Shown here: piece by piece, positions 53,695-62,014 of the stretch
Position numbering within the stretch: position 1 is the first letter of the stretch
Layout of the letters: each line of letters begins with the position of its first letter
NCBI RefSeq assembly: GCF_051660745.1
Contig: NZ_JBOFQF010000017.1
Location: 1-64,000 of the forward strand
Source: Segniliparus sp051660745
GTDB lineage: Bacteria > Actinomycetota > Actinomycetes > Mycobacteriales > Mycobacteriaceae
Direction: 5' to 3'
DNA: 64,000 nucleotides
Translations under genes and position numbers: made by a program
The notes under the pieces: model-generated
Databases searched by the model: none
The model's input: the letters and a program-made list of their open reading frames with translations, nothing else
What the model was told of the DNA's origin: nothing

Positions 53695-56517
53695 TCAGGC
53701 TTTGAGGTCGCGCAGCCGCAGCGGCCACCAGAATTTCTCGCCGAGCATGACCGCGATGGTCGGCACGATGAACGTGCGCACCACGAAGGTGTCGATGATG
53801 AGTCCGACGCCGATGGTGAAGCCGAGCTGCGCGAGATGGAGCAGGCTGGAGCCGAGGAGGCAGAACATCGTGATCGCGAAGACCATGCCCGCCGTGGTGA
53901 CCACGCCGCCGGTGCCCGCGACCGACCGGACGACCCCGGTCCTGATCCCCGCTCGCATCTCTTCTTGGAACCGTGAGACGACGAGCAGGTTGTAGTCCGC
54001 GCCGACCGCGACGAGCACTGCGAAGACTGCGGCGGGGACGGACCAGTGCAGTTGGACGCCGAGCAGGTGCTGCCAGACCAGCACGCTCACCCCGAGCGTC
54101 GACAGGAACGAGATCGCGACGGAAACGAGGACGACTGCTGCCGCGACCACGCTGCGCAGCAGGAACAGCACGACGGTGAAGATGACGGTGAGCGCGGCGA
54201 CGAGCAGGATCCGCTCGTCGTGCTCGAGGATCGTGTGCGTGTCGGCGACCATCGGAGCGGCCCCGCTCACGCTTGTGACGCTGCCCTCGAGCTGGGTTCC
54301 GCGCAACGCCGCCGCCACCGTGGGCCCGAGCTGCTCGGCGCGGTCCATGCCGACCGAGCTGTAGCTCGAGCTCTTGCCCATGACGATCATGCGGGTGCTC
54401 TTGCCGTCCGGGGAGAACATGACGTTCACGTACGGTTTGATCCGCGGATCGCCGAGGAGCGCGGCGGGGAAGTAGAAGAAGGAGCCGTTGCCCGCCGAGG
54501 ATTTGCCGATGTCCTGCATGAGGTAGGCGACGATGCCCAACTGGGCGACGAGCGGCTCCACTGCGGTGTTGACCGCGGCGACGGTGTCCCGCAATTGGCC
54601 GAGGGAGCCGGTCAGCACCGGGATCGAAGCCGCAGAGCTCGAGATGCCCTCGCCGAGCGAGGACGCGAGGCCCTGCAGTTGCTTCAAACTCTTGGCGAGT
54701 TGGTCCGCGCTGGCGAAACCGGAGACGGCGCCCCGCGCGACTTTCGCCGCCCCGAGGCATTCCTGGTCGCCGAGGCATTGGCGCAAGTCGTTGGCCGCCG
54801 TCGTGTCGATCGCGGGCTGGAGTATCTGGCGCAACTCGTGCAGCTGGCCGTTCAGCTTGTTGAAGTTCGACATGAGCTGCGAGGACGAGCTTTTCAACCC
54901 GCCCGTCTGCTGTCCTGCGGCAGTGAGCTTGCCCTGCAGCCCGTCGATGGTGTCGATGATCTCGTTCAAATTGTCGGTGAGCTTGTGCAGCTGCGCGACA
55001 CGGTTCTTGATGAGGGCGGCGTTCTGCGAGAGCAATGCCCCGGCGTAGCCGATGCCGTACCCGAGCGAGGTCTGGCTGAGCGGGACGCCCGTCGGGCGGG
55101 TGAGCCATTGCACCGCTGTGACATCCGGCAGCTGGCTGACTTTCTGCGCGGCTTGTTCGAGCACGCCGATGTCTGAGGAATTCCGCAGGTCGTGGGTCGA
55201 CTGGATGAGCACGGTCTCCGGATAGAGCTGGGTCGCGGGGAAGTGGTCCCGCATCGCCTCCAGGCCTCTCGCGCTCTGCAGCTTCTTCGGGATGAACGCG
55301 GTCTCGTCGTAGTTGAAGCTCGCGGTGGGGATCGCCAGCATGAAGACGGCCAACGCCCCGCACGCGACGGCGCAGACGGGCTTCGGCCAACGCGCAACGC
55401 GCACGCCGATCCGTCGCCAGACAGTGGTGGAGTCGCCGTGCGGGCGCGGCTCGAAGAGGCCGAACCGTCTCGCGCCGAGCAGCAGGATCGCGGGAGTCGC
55501 GGTGAGCGAGTAGAGCGTCGCGACGGCGAGGCCGAACGAACAGGGCAGCCCCATGGACTTGAGGATGTCGAGCTGGGCGAACCCCATGCAGGCCAGCCCG
55601 CCGCTCACGGTGAGCCCGGAGGCGAGGACGACAGGGGCGACTCCTCGGTACGCGGCTCGGTACGCGCCGTCGACGTCGAGGCCTCGCCGCCTGCTCTCTT
55701 GGTAGCGGCCGATGAAGAAGATCGAATAGTCGGTGACCGCCCCGATCAAGAGGGCTCCCATCAGGGCGTTCGTGAACAACGAGGTGGGGAAGGCCCCGGC
55801 TTCCACGAGCAGGTTCACGGCGGGGGTGGCCACCGAGATGACGAGCCCGAGCCCGAGCAGGGAGAGGACCGCGACCGAGGGGGACCGGTAGACGATGAGG
55901 AGAAGGATCGCGATGAGGATGGCGGAGACGACCGCGAGCCAGGTCGAATCGGCGAGGACGGCGTTGATCTGGTCGACCGCGCCTTGGCCCATGCCTGCGA
56001 TGTAGACGTTGACGCCGGGGGGCTTGGGCAAAGAGTCGATGATCGACTGCGCCGCCTCGACCGCGTCGTACCCTTTCGGGGAGCCGATATCGCCTGCCAA
56101 ATCCATCTGCAGGTAGGCGAGCTGTTTGTCCGGGCTCTCCACGGCGGCTGCCAGCTGCGGGTCGGACCACATGTCGAACACCGACTCCACATGCGCCTTG
56201 TCCGCCGTGAGGCGGTGGAGCAGCTCGATGCGGTATTGCCGGTCTGCGTCGCCCATCGGCTTGTCCTTCTCCACGATGAGGACGGCTTGGTTGTTGGTGA
56301 TGGACTCGCCGAACGCCTTGCCCGTGCGGGCGAGCGCGGCTCCAGACTCGGTGTTGGAGGGGAAAAGCGGCCGGTCGTGCTCCTTGACCAAGTCCTCGAA
56401 CGTGGGGGCGGCGAGGTTGAGAGCCGCTGCCGCGAGAACCCAAAGGGCCACGATGGGCAAGGCGAACCTCGCGACGAATGAGGAGATACGGGCAGGCTTG
56501 TGGCCGTCTCGTGTCAT
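53695..56517 (-). CDS. MmpL family RND transporter (tandem copy A)
   Basis: The 940-residue transporter is a close paralogue of copy B: shared VTDYSIFFIGRYQE (TM4), VGADYNLLVVSRFQEE (TM10), FYFPAALL and FSPDGKSTRMIVMGK motifs. Its coiled-coil tip has a Cys pair (CLGDQEC). Many MmpL proteins export lipids or siderophores; the pairing with MmpS in tandem suggests a two-transporter system or a recent duplication under divergence. It lies 44 bp after its mmpS. Confidence 0.92.
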   Translation of the reverse strand: MTRDGHKPARISSFVARFALPIVALWVLAAAALNLAAPTFEDLVKEHDRPLFPSNTESGAALARTGKAFGESITNNQAVLIVEKDKPMGDADRQYRIELLHRLTADKAHVESVFDMWSDPQLAAAVESPDKQLAYLQMDLAGDIGSPKGYDAVEAAQSIIDSLPKPPGVNVYIAGMGQGAVDQINAVLADSTWLAVVSAILIAILLLIVYRSPSVAVLSLLGLGLVISVATPAVNLLVEAGAFPTSLFTNALMGALLIGAVTDYSIFFIGRYQESRRRGLDVDGAYRAAYRGVAPVVLASGLTVSGGLACMGFAQLDILKSMGLPCSFGLAVATLYSLTATPAILLLGARRFGLFEPRPHGDSTTVWRRIGVRVARWPKPVCAVACGALAVFMLAIPTASFNYDETAFIPKKLQSARGLEAMRDHFPATQLYPETVLIQSTHDLRNSSDIGVLEQAAQKVSQLPDVTAVQWLTRPTGVPLSQTSLGYGIGYAGALLSQNAALIKNRVAQLHKLTDNLNEIIDTIDGLQGKLTAAGQQTGGLKSSSSQLMSNFNKLNGQLHELRQILQPAIDTTAANDLRQCLGDQECLGAAKVARGAVSGFASADQLAKSLKQLQGLASSLGEGISSSAASIPVLTGSLGQLRDTVAAVNTAVEPLVAQLGIVAYLMQDIGKSSAGNGSFFYFPAALLGDPRIKPYVNVMFSPDGKSTRMIVMGKSSSYSSVGMDRAEQLGPTVAAALRGTQLEGSVTSVSGAAPMVADTHTILEHDERILLVAALTVIFTVVLFLLRSVVAAAVVLVSVAISFLSTLGVSVLVWQHLLGVQLHWSVPAAVFAVLVAVGADYNLLVVSRFQEEMRAGIRTGVVRSVAGTGGVVTTAGMVFAITMFCLLGSSLLHLAQLGFTIGVGLIIDTFVVRTFIVPTIAVMLGEKFWWPLRLRDLKA

Positions 56518-56561
56518 GTAGTGCCTTCCGGCTTGCGTTTTCAGATTTTCAAGAGACAGCT

Positions 56562-57086
56562 TTAGAGGGGGAGTTTTTGGAAGCCGACAAGATTGCAGCT
56601 GACCGACGGGTCGCTGCCGCCGTCGGTCTTCTCGTCGATGGTTTGGTCGTCCACCTTGATTCGGCAGGTCAATGGGCCGTTTTTCGAGAGTGCTGTCACA
56701 CCTGCGGCGAAACCGATATCGCGAGTGGTCACAATGCTCCGCCAGGGGGCGGGGCCTGAGAAGAGCTGGGTTTGGGCCTTTTCGTCCAAATACGAGACGG
56801 TCACTTCCTGTCCGGCGGGCGCGAGCACTTCGTACGCGACGTTTTTAGCGTTCGAAGAGAGGCTGAGGCTGGCCAGCGGGGGTTGTTTCGGCTCTTTGTT
56901 CCCTGCCGGAAGCGCCACGTCTTTCGAGATGAGCACGTAGGTGGCCGCGGCGATCCAAAGGACTGCGATCATGAGGTACACCCCGTCTTGGGGGCGGAGC
57001 AAAGGCTCGTGGTGACGTCTGGATCGCCGAAGCGGATGCTTCGGCTGCGCCGCCGGGCGCTTCATGTCGACACTGACATTGGCCAT
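56562..57086 (-). CDS. MmpS family protein (tandem copy A)
   Basis: The 174-residue protein has a basic, His/Arg-rich N terminus (about 10-30), a membrane segment (about 36-54, YLMIAVLWIAAATYVLI) and the MmpS domain with VAYEVLAPAGQEVTVSYLDEKAQTQLF and LTCRIKVDDQTIDEK motifs. DEKTDGGSDPSVSCN near the end parallels copy B. ATG 57086 follows a TATATT box by seven bases, consistent with a leaderless transcript. Confidence 0.9.
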   Translation of the reverse strand: MANVSVDMKRPAAQPKHPLRRSRRHHEPLLRPQDGVYLMIAVLWIAAATYVLISKDVALPAGNKEPKQPPLASLSLSSNAKNVAYEVLAPAGQEVTVSYLDEKAQTQLFSGPAPWRSIVTTRDIGFAAGVTALSKNGPLTCRIKVDDQTIDEKTDGGSDPSVSCNLVGFQKLPL

Positions 57087-57093
57087 CTAGCCG

Positions 57094-57099
57094 AATATA
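57094..57099 (-). promoter_or_regulatory. -10 box TATATT for a leaderless mmpS transcript (copy A)
   Basis: On the minus strand TATATT is followed by seven bases and the ATG at 57086. The 108-bp gap behind it is unusually AT-rich for this genome and contains GCAT-GTT-ATGC, a short palindrome; no clear -35 box is seen. Confidence 0.45.
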
Positions 57100-57194
57100 C
57101 ATCAGCGCCTGGATTCCCCAGTTATGCCGAAATTATATTTAGAGAACGCATAACATGCTACATAAAAAGAATCCAAGATATAATCAAATCTTTA

Positions 57195-57914
57195 TCATTC
57201 CTCTTCGGGGCGCACCCGCCAGCGCACGCTGCCGACCGATGGCTCGAGGCTGAGCGGGCCGGTGACGAGTTCGAGCTGGCGGTCTTCCCGATGCTCGGCG
57301 GAGAATTCCGCGCGCACCTCGACCAAGCCGTCCTCGTCGGTGTCGGTGCTGGTCATTGCGATGAGCTGGAAATCGGAGCGCCCGAGCGACTGGAGCAGCT
57401 GCGCCCGGACCCGGACGGCGGCTTTGGGCTTGACCGTGGCCATGATCTCGTAGGTGACGGCGCGCTCTTCGCTCTCGTTCTGCTCGGCGTACGGGAAGCG
57501 GTCGATCTGGCGGCCGAGCACGCGCAGAAGGATGTTGACGGAGACGACTGCGACTGTCCCGACGATGGCGGTGGAATAGAGGCCCGCGCCCGCGAGCGCC
57601 CCGACCGCGGCCGTGCACCAGAGCGTCGCGGCGGTGTTCAGGCCGCGCACCGAGAAGCCGTCGCGCAGGATCACGCCTCCGCCGAGGAAGCCGATGCCCG
57701 AAACGATCTGCGCCGCGACCCGGGTCGGGTCGGGCGTTCCCGCGACCCCGCCGAAGCCGTGCGCCGAGAGGAGCACGAACAGCGTCGAGCCGACGGCCAC
57801 CAGAGCATTGGTGCGCAGCCCCGCGCGCCGAGAGCGGTACTGGCGCTCGACTCCGATCAACGTGCCGAGTCCGACGCCCGCCACCACGCGCAGCAGCATT
57901 TCCCAGTCGCTCAC
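57195..57914 (-). CDS. MgtC/SapB family membrane protein
   Basis: The 239-residue protein has four to five N-terminal membrane helices with the MgtC patterns LGTLIGVERQYRSRRAGLRTNALVAVGS (near 15-43; motifs ERQYRSRRAGLRT) and GIGFLGGGVILRDG near 73-86, and a C-terminal ACT-like soluble domain (about 145-239). MgtC is needed for growth at low Mg and in macrophages in M. tuberculosis and Salmonella. It starts at GTG 57914, divergent from the ribosomal protein operon. Confidence 0.92.
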   Translation of the reverse strand: MSDWEMLLRVVAGVGLGTLIGVERQYRSRRAGLRTNALVAVGSTLFVLLSAHGFGGVAGTPDPTRVAAQIVSGIGFLGGGVILRDGFSVRGLNTAATLWCTAAVGALAGAGLYSTAIVGTVAVVSVNILLRVLGRQIDRFPYAEQNESEERAVTYEIMATVKPKAAVRVRAQLLQSLGRSDFQLIAMTSTDTDEDGLVEVRAEFSAEHREDRQLELVTGPLSLEPSVGSVRWRVRPEEE

Positions 57915-57972
57915 GGGTCGACTCTAGAGGAATCCGGTCCGCCAAGGAAGAGCTTTTTCGTTCTCTCGGAAG

Positions 57973-58014
57973 GCGGGTCTGGCGGCGCGGCGCGGCGCGC
58001 GCCGCCAGACCCGC
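57973..58014. other. Perfect 17-bp stem hairpin in the mgtC-infA intergenic region
   Basis: Arms 57973-57989 and 57998-58014 are perfectly complementary around an 8-base loop. It lies in the 365-bp gap between the divergent mgtC and infA starts and upstream of the infA promoter, so it does not end either gene. It could insulate the two promoters or be a structural element. The remainder of this gap holds the infA promoter and about 160 bases of 5' leader without a coding gene. Confidence 0.7.
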
Positions 58015-58082
58015 TCCGATATACTGGCCGAAGGTCCTCGCGGCGTCGGTGTTCTCGCGAGTTGACCTGCGTTTTTCGTGAC

Positions 58083-58111
58083 TTGAAATAGGCGCCCTTG
58101 TGGCGTACTAT
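58083..58111 (+). promoter_or_regulatory. Vegetative promoter of the infA-rplQ operon
   Basis: TTGAAA (58083-58088), 17 bases, TACTAT (58106-58111) fit a principal sigma factor promoter well. Transcription would start near 58118, giving a leader of about 160 bases before the infA ATG. Confidence 0.7.
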
Positions 58112-58279
58112 GGATCAACGGTGCGCTCAGCGCGCCGGTTGTTGTTGTGCGTGGCTCTCATCCGGTTTCGTCACACGACCGGTGTGTCCGCAGCGCTCTC
58201 TGCGTCTTCTCTCGTATGGCCCCCGGGCCATTGGGGCGGCGCAGCGCAAGCTGAACCAATGGCACGGATCGTGGAGGTC

Positions 58280-58501
58280 ATGGCTAAAAAAGACGGCGCT
58301 ATCGAGGTCGAGGGCCGAGTGGTCGAACCATTGCCCAACGCGACATTTCGCGTTGAGTTGGACAATGGCCACAAAGTCCTTGCCCATATCAGTGGCAAGA
58401 TGCGGCAGCACTACATCCGCATTCTGCCGGAGGATCGGGTCGTCGTCGAGCTTTCCCCGTACGACCTGACCCGCGGGCGGATTGTGTACCGGTACAAGTA
58501 A
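58280..58501 (+). CDS. infA: Translation initiation factor IF-1
   Basis: The 73-residue OB-fold protein binds the ribosomal A site during initiation. MAKKDGAIEVEGRVVEPLPNATFRVEL at the start (motif EVEGRVVE) and the end LTRGRIVYRYK are standard. ATG 58280 has GGAGG eight bases upstream; the open frame before it is leader. rpmJ follows 21 bp later. Confidence 0.97.
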   Translation: MAKKDGAIEVEGRVVEPLPNATFRVELDNGHKVLAHISGKMRQHYIRILPEDRVVVELSPYDLTRGRIVYRYK

Positions 58502-58522
58502 CAAGAAACAGGAGATCCAAAC

Positions 58523-58636
58523 GTGAAGGTGCAACCGAGCGTCAAGCGGATCTGCGACAAGTGCAAAGTGATCCGGCGGCATGGCCGGGTCATGGTGATT
58601 TGCGAGAACCTGCGCCACAAGCAGCGCCAGGGCTAG
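58523..58636 (+). CDS. rpmJ: 50S ribosomal protein L36 (zinc-binding form)
   Basis: The 37-residue protein starts with GTG at 58523 after AGGAG: MKVQPSVKRICDKCKVIRR, then HGRVMVICENLRHKQRQG. Cys11, Cys14, Cys27 and His32 give the zinc site of the C+ paralogue. The gene lies in the usual place between infA and rpsM. Confidence 0.96.
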   Translation: MKVQPSVKRICDKCKVIRRHGRVMVICENLRHKQRQG

Positions 58637-58756
58637 CATCGCCGCGCGCGGCGTAGACCGACCGCGTGAGGGAGCGCAAGGACGAGGCGTCGTGCCTCTC
58701 TCGCCTTAGGGCGAGCCGAAGCGACCCGAACAGCACAGAAATACCTCTTCGCGCCT

Positions 58757-58817
58757 CCCCAGCTTCTGCTGGGGTCGCCCCCGGTTCGGAGGCCGGGGCC
58801 CCGCAAAGCCTGCGGGG
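58757..58817 (+). other. Three consecutive hairpins in the rpsM leader
   Basis: Stem 1: CCCCAGC/GCTGGGG (58757-58774, 4-base loop). Stem 2: CCCCGG/CCGGGG (58779-58798). Stem 3: CCCCGCA/TGCGGGG (58799-58817, 5-base loop). They lie in the 225-bp gap between rpmJ and rpsM, the largest gap inside the operon. This gap contains no gene. A structured mRNA leader for ribosomal protein feedback or partial termination is possible. Confidence 0.55.
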
Positions 58818-58861
58818 ACGGGCGAGGAGCAGACCTCCGACGAGTGAAAGGACAGAGCCGA

Positions 58862-59236
58862 ATGGCTCGTTTGGCAGGAGTCGACCTCCCGCGCGATAAG
58901 CGCCTGGAGATCGCTCTCACATATATCTACGGCGTCGGCCGCACCAAGTCGAAAGAGATCTTGGCGGCGACCGGCCTCTCGCCCGACCTTCGGACGAAGG
59001 ACCTGACCGACGGCGATGTCGCGGTGTTGCGCGAGTACATCGAGAACTCCCTGAAGGTGGAAGGCGACCTGCGCCGCGAGGTGCAGGCGGACATCCGCCG
59101 CAAGGTCGAGATCGGCTGCTACCAGGGTCTTCGCCACCGGCGCGGGCTCCCGGTCCGCGGCCAGCGCACCAAGACGAACGCACGTACCCGCAAGGGCCCC
59201 AAGAAGACCATCGCCGGCAAGAAGAAGGCCAGGTAA
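58862..59236 (+). CDS. rpsM: 30S ribosomal protein S13
   Basis: The 124-residue protein sits at the head of the small subunit and contacts tRNA with its basic tail. MARLAGVDLPRDKRLEIALTY at the start (motif GVDLPRDKR), YIYGVGRTKSKEIL helix-hairpin-helix, and a C-terminal RGQRTKTNARTRKGPKK tail are canonical. ATG 58862 has AAAGGA upstream; six extra codons before it are leader. Confidence 0.97.
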   Translation: MARLAGVDLPRDKRLEIALTYIYGVGRTKSKEILAATGLSPDLRTKDLTDGDVAVLREYIENSLKVEGDLRREVQADIRRKVEIGCYQGLRHRRGLPVRGQRTKTNARTRKGPKKTIAGKKKAR

Positions 59237-59239
59237 ACC

Positions 59240-59644
59240 ATGCCACCGAAGACTGGCGCCAAGGGCGTCAAGAAGGTCCGCCGCAGGGAAAAGAAGAATA
59301 TCCCGAACGGCGCCGCACACATCAAGTCCACGTTCAACAACACGATCGTCTCGATCACCGACCCCGAGGGCAACGTCATCGCGTGGGCGTCCTCCGGCCA
59401 CGTCGGGTTCAAGGGCTCCCGCAAGTCCACCCCCTTCGCCGCGCAGCTGGCCGCCGAGAACGCGGCGCGCAAGGCGCAGGAGCACGGCCTGAAGAAGGTC
59501 GACGTCTTCGTGAAGGGCCCTGGCTCCGGCCGGGAGACCGCGATCCGCTCCCTCCAGGCCGCAGGCCTCGAGGTCGGCAACATCTCCGACGTCACGCCGC
59601 AGCCGCACAACGGCTGCCGTCCGCCGAAGCGTCGCCGGGTCTAG
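59240..59644 (+). CDS. rpsK: 30S ribosomal protein S11
   Basis: The 134-residue platform protein shows HIKSTFNNTIVSITD, SSGHVGFKGSRKSTPFAAQ and PHNGCRPPKRRRV, all canonical. Length is normal. It lies three bases after rpsM and 17 before rpsD. Confidence 0.97.
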   Translation: MPPKTGAKGVKKVRRREKKNIPNGAAHIKSTFNNTIVSITDPEGNVIAWASSGHVGFKGSRKSTPFAAQLAAENAARKAQEHGLKKVDVFVKGPGSGRETAIRSLQAAGLEVGNISDVTPQPHNGCRPPKRRRV

Positions 59645-59661
59645 GGGAAAGGTAAAGAAAA

Positions 59662-60267
59662 ATGGCTCGTTACACAGGACCCATCACTCGTCGCTCCCGC
59701 CGTCTGCGCGTCGACCTGGTCGGCGGAGACAAGGCGTTCGAGCGCCGCTCCTACCCGCCCGGCCAGCACGGCCGCTCCCGCGTCAAGGAGAGCGAATACC
59801 TCACCCAGCTGCAGGAGAAGCAGAAGGCGCGGTTCACCTACGGTGTCATGGAGCGCCAGTTCCGCAACTACTACGTCGAGGCGCACCGCCGCCCCGGCAA
59901 GACTGGTGAGAACCTTCTGCGGATCCTCGAGACCCGTCTGGACAACGTGATCTACCGTGCGGGCCTGGCCCGCACCCGTCGTCACGCCCGCCAGCTCGTC
60001 ACGCATGGGCACTTCCTGGTGAACCAGAAGCGGGTCGACGTGCCCAGCTACCGGGTGAGCCAGTACGACATCATCGACGTGCGCGAGCAGTCCACCCACA
60101 CGGATCCTTTCGAGATCGCCCGTGAGGACTTCGGCGACCGTCCGGTCCCCGGCTGGCTGCAGGTGGTCCCGGAGACCCTGCGGATCTTCGTGCACACCGA
60201 ACCCGTCCGCGAGCAGATCGACGTGCCGCTGCAAGAGCAGCTCATCGTCGAGTACTACTCGAAGTAA
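59662..60267 (+). CDS. rpsD: 30S ribosomal protein S4
   Basis: The 201-residue primary assembly protein has the S4 domain (LDNVIYRAGLARTRRHARQLV near 95-115; motif RAGLARTRRHARQ) and GHFLVNQKRVDVPSY. It lacks the N-terminal zinc Cys motif seen in some S4 forms (C- type, as usual in actinobacteria). In many bacteria S4 represses its own operon, which makes the structured rpsM leader of interest. AGGGGAAAGG precedes the ATG. Confidence 0.97.
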   Translation: MARYTGPITRRSRRLRVDLVGGDKAFERRSYPPGQHGRSRVKESEYLTQLQEKQKARFTYGVMERQFRNYYVEAHRRPGKTGENLLRILETRLDNVIYRAGLARTRRHARQLVTHGHFLVNQKRVDVPSYRVSQYDIIDVREQSTHTDPFEIAREDFGDRPVPGWLQVVPETLRIFVHTEPVREQIDVPLQEQLIVEYYSK

Positions 60268-60328
60268 TCCCAGATTCAACCCCAGAGGCGTCATATAGCG
60301 GGCGCCGACAAGGAGGACAGAAAAGACC

Positions 60329-61381
60329 ATGCTGATTTCTCAGCGCCCCGTGCTCACCGAGGAAGTGGTGGGTGAGTACCGCTCCCGGTTCGTCATCGAG
60401 CCGCTTGAGCCTGGCTTCGGCTACACGCTCGGCAACTCGCTGCGCCGGACCCTGCTGTCGTCGATCCCCGGCGCAGCGGTGACCAGCATCCGTATCGACG
60501 GCGTTTTGCACGAGTTCACCACCATCGCGGGGGTGAAAGAGGACGTCACCGAGATCGTGCTGAACGTGAAGGGCCTTGAGGTCTCTTCCGTCGAGGACGA
60601 GCCCGCGACGCTCTACCTGCGCAAGCAGGGCCCCGGCCCGGTGACCGCCGCCGACATCGTCGCGCCCTCCGGCGTCACGATCACCAAGCCCGAGACCCAC
60701 ATCGCCACGCTCAACGACAAGGGCAAGCTGGAGATGGAGCTCGTCGTCGAGCGCGGTCGCGGCTACGTGCCCGCCGTGCAGAACAAGGAGTCGGGCGCGG
60801 AGATCGGCCGGATTCCGGTGGACTCGATCTACTCCCCGGTGCTCAAGGTGACCTACCAAGTGGAGGCCACCCGTGTCGAGCAGCGCACCGACTTCGACCG
60901 GCTGATCCTGGACGTGGAGACGAAGACCTCCATCACCCCGCGCGACGCCGTGGCCTCTGCGGGCAAGACGTTGGTGGAGCTCTTCGGCTTGGCCCGTGAG
61001 CTGAACCTCGCTGCCGAAGGCATCGAGATCGGCGCGGTCACGGCTTCCACGAACAACATCGCCTCGCTCGCCCTGCCGATCGAGGACTTGCACCTCACCG
61101 TGCGCTCCTACAACTGCTTGAAGCGTGAAGGCGTGCACACCATCGGCGAGCTCGTGGCCCGCTCCGAGTCCGACCTCCTGGACATCCGCAACTTCGGGCA
61201 GAAGTCCATCGACGAGGTCAAGCTCAAGCTCTACACCCTCGGGCTCGCTCTGAAGGACAGCCCCGCGAACTTCGACCCCTCCAACATCGACTTCGACGAA
61301 GACGCTGCGTGGGACGGGGATGAGGACGAAGACACCGACGACCTCGACGGCGAGGACTTCGCCGAGACCGAAGACCTGTAA
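60329..61381 (+). CDS. rpoA: DNA-directed RNA polymerase subunit alpha
   Basis: The 350-residue subunit has the alpha-NTD (FVIEPLEPGFGYTLGNSLRRTLLSSIPG, motif GYTLGNSLRRTLL near 30) for dimerisation and core assembly, and the alpha-CTD (CLKREGVHTIGELV and NFGQKSIDEVKLKL near 255-300) for UP elements and activators. A short acidic tail (WDGDEDEDTDDLDGEDF) ends the protein, as in mycobacteria. AAGGAGG precedes the ATG. Confidence 0.98.
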   Translation: MLISQRPVLTEEVVGEYRSRFVIEPLEPGFGYTLGNSLRRTLLSSIPGAAVTSIRIDGVLHEFTTIAGVKEDVTEIVLNVKGLEVSSVEDEPATLYLRKQGPGPVTAADIVAPSGVTITKPETHIATLNDKGKLEMELVVERGRGYVPAVQNKESGAEIGRIPVDSIYSPVLKVTYQVEATRVEQRTDFDRLILDVETKTSITPRDAVASAGKTLVELFGLARELNLAAEGIEIGAVTASTNNIASLALPIEDLHLTVRSYNCLKREGVHTIGELVARSESDLLDIRNFGQKSIDEVKLKLYTLGLALKDSPANFDPSNIDFDEDAAWDGDEDEDTDDLDGEDFAETEDL

Positions 61382-61411
61382 AGACGGCAACCCTGTAAAG
61401 GACGGCACACC

Positions 61412-61951
61412 ATGCCAAAACCAGCTCGCGGCCCGCGCCTTGGCGGGTCTGCTTCACACGAGAAATCTATCCTGGCGAACCTCGCCACCGCGCTCTTCGA
61501 GCACGGTCGTATCACGACCACCGAAGCGCGCGCCCGCCGGCTGCGCCCGTACGCCGAGAAGATTGTCACCAAAGCGAAGGCAGGCTCGTTGGCCGACCGT
61601 CGCGAGGTGCTCAAGGAGATCCGCGACAAGAGCGTGGTGCACCAGCTCTTCGCGGAGATCGGCCCGTTCTACAGCGACCGGGACGGCGGCTACACGCGGA
61701 TCGTGAAGACCGAGCCCCGCAAGGGCGACAACGCTCCGATGGCTGTCATCGAGCTGCTTCGCGAGAAGACGGCCACGAGCGAGGCCGACCGTGCCCGCCG
61801 CGTCACTTCCTCGAAGACCAAGGTCGAGGCCGAGCAGGCTGAAGAGCCGAAGACCGAGGCCCCTGCCGTCGAGGAGCAGGCGTCCGAGGCCCCTGCCGTC
61901 GAGGAGCAGGTGCCCGAGGCCCCTGCCGCCGAAGCCGAGCAGGCTGACTAG
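61412..61951 (+). CDS. rplQ: 50S ribosomal protein L17 with repetitive acidic C-terminal extension
   Basis: The 179-residue protein has a standard L17 core (MPKPARGPRLGGSASHEKSI to about residue 125; motifs PRLGGSASHE and ATALFEHGRI) lying near the exit tunnel. The C terminus adds about 55 residues with three near-repeats of a ten-residue EAPAVEEQxx unit (from about 148). Extended L17 tails rich in Ala, Pro and Glu are known in mycobacteria. A strong intrinsic terminator follows 20 bp after the stop. Confidence 0.95.
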   Translation: MPKPARGPRLGGSASHEKSILANLATALFEHGRITTTEARARRLRPYAEKIVTKAKAGSLADRREVLKEIRDKSVVHQLFAEIGPFYSDRDGGYTRIVKTEPRKGDNAPMAVIELLREKTATSEADRARRVTSSKTKVEAEQAEEPKTEAPAVEEQASEAPAVEEQVPEAPAAEAEQAD

Positions 61952-61971
61952 TCTGGGGAATTACCCACGAG

Positions 61972-62014
61972 AAGTCCCGTTGCACGTCGTGCGCGACGCG
62001 CAACGGGACTTTTC
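61972..62014 (+). terminator. Intrinsic terminator after rplQ
   Basis: Arms AAGTCCCGTTGC (61972-61983) and GCAACGGGACTT (62000-62011) form a perfect 12-bp stem; the loop holds a further GTCG/CGAC pairing, and TTTTCT follows. It is a text-book terminator for the infA-rplQ operon. It overlaps the region where truA translation is assumed to begin. Confidence 0.8.
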
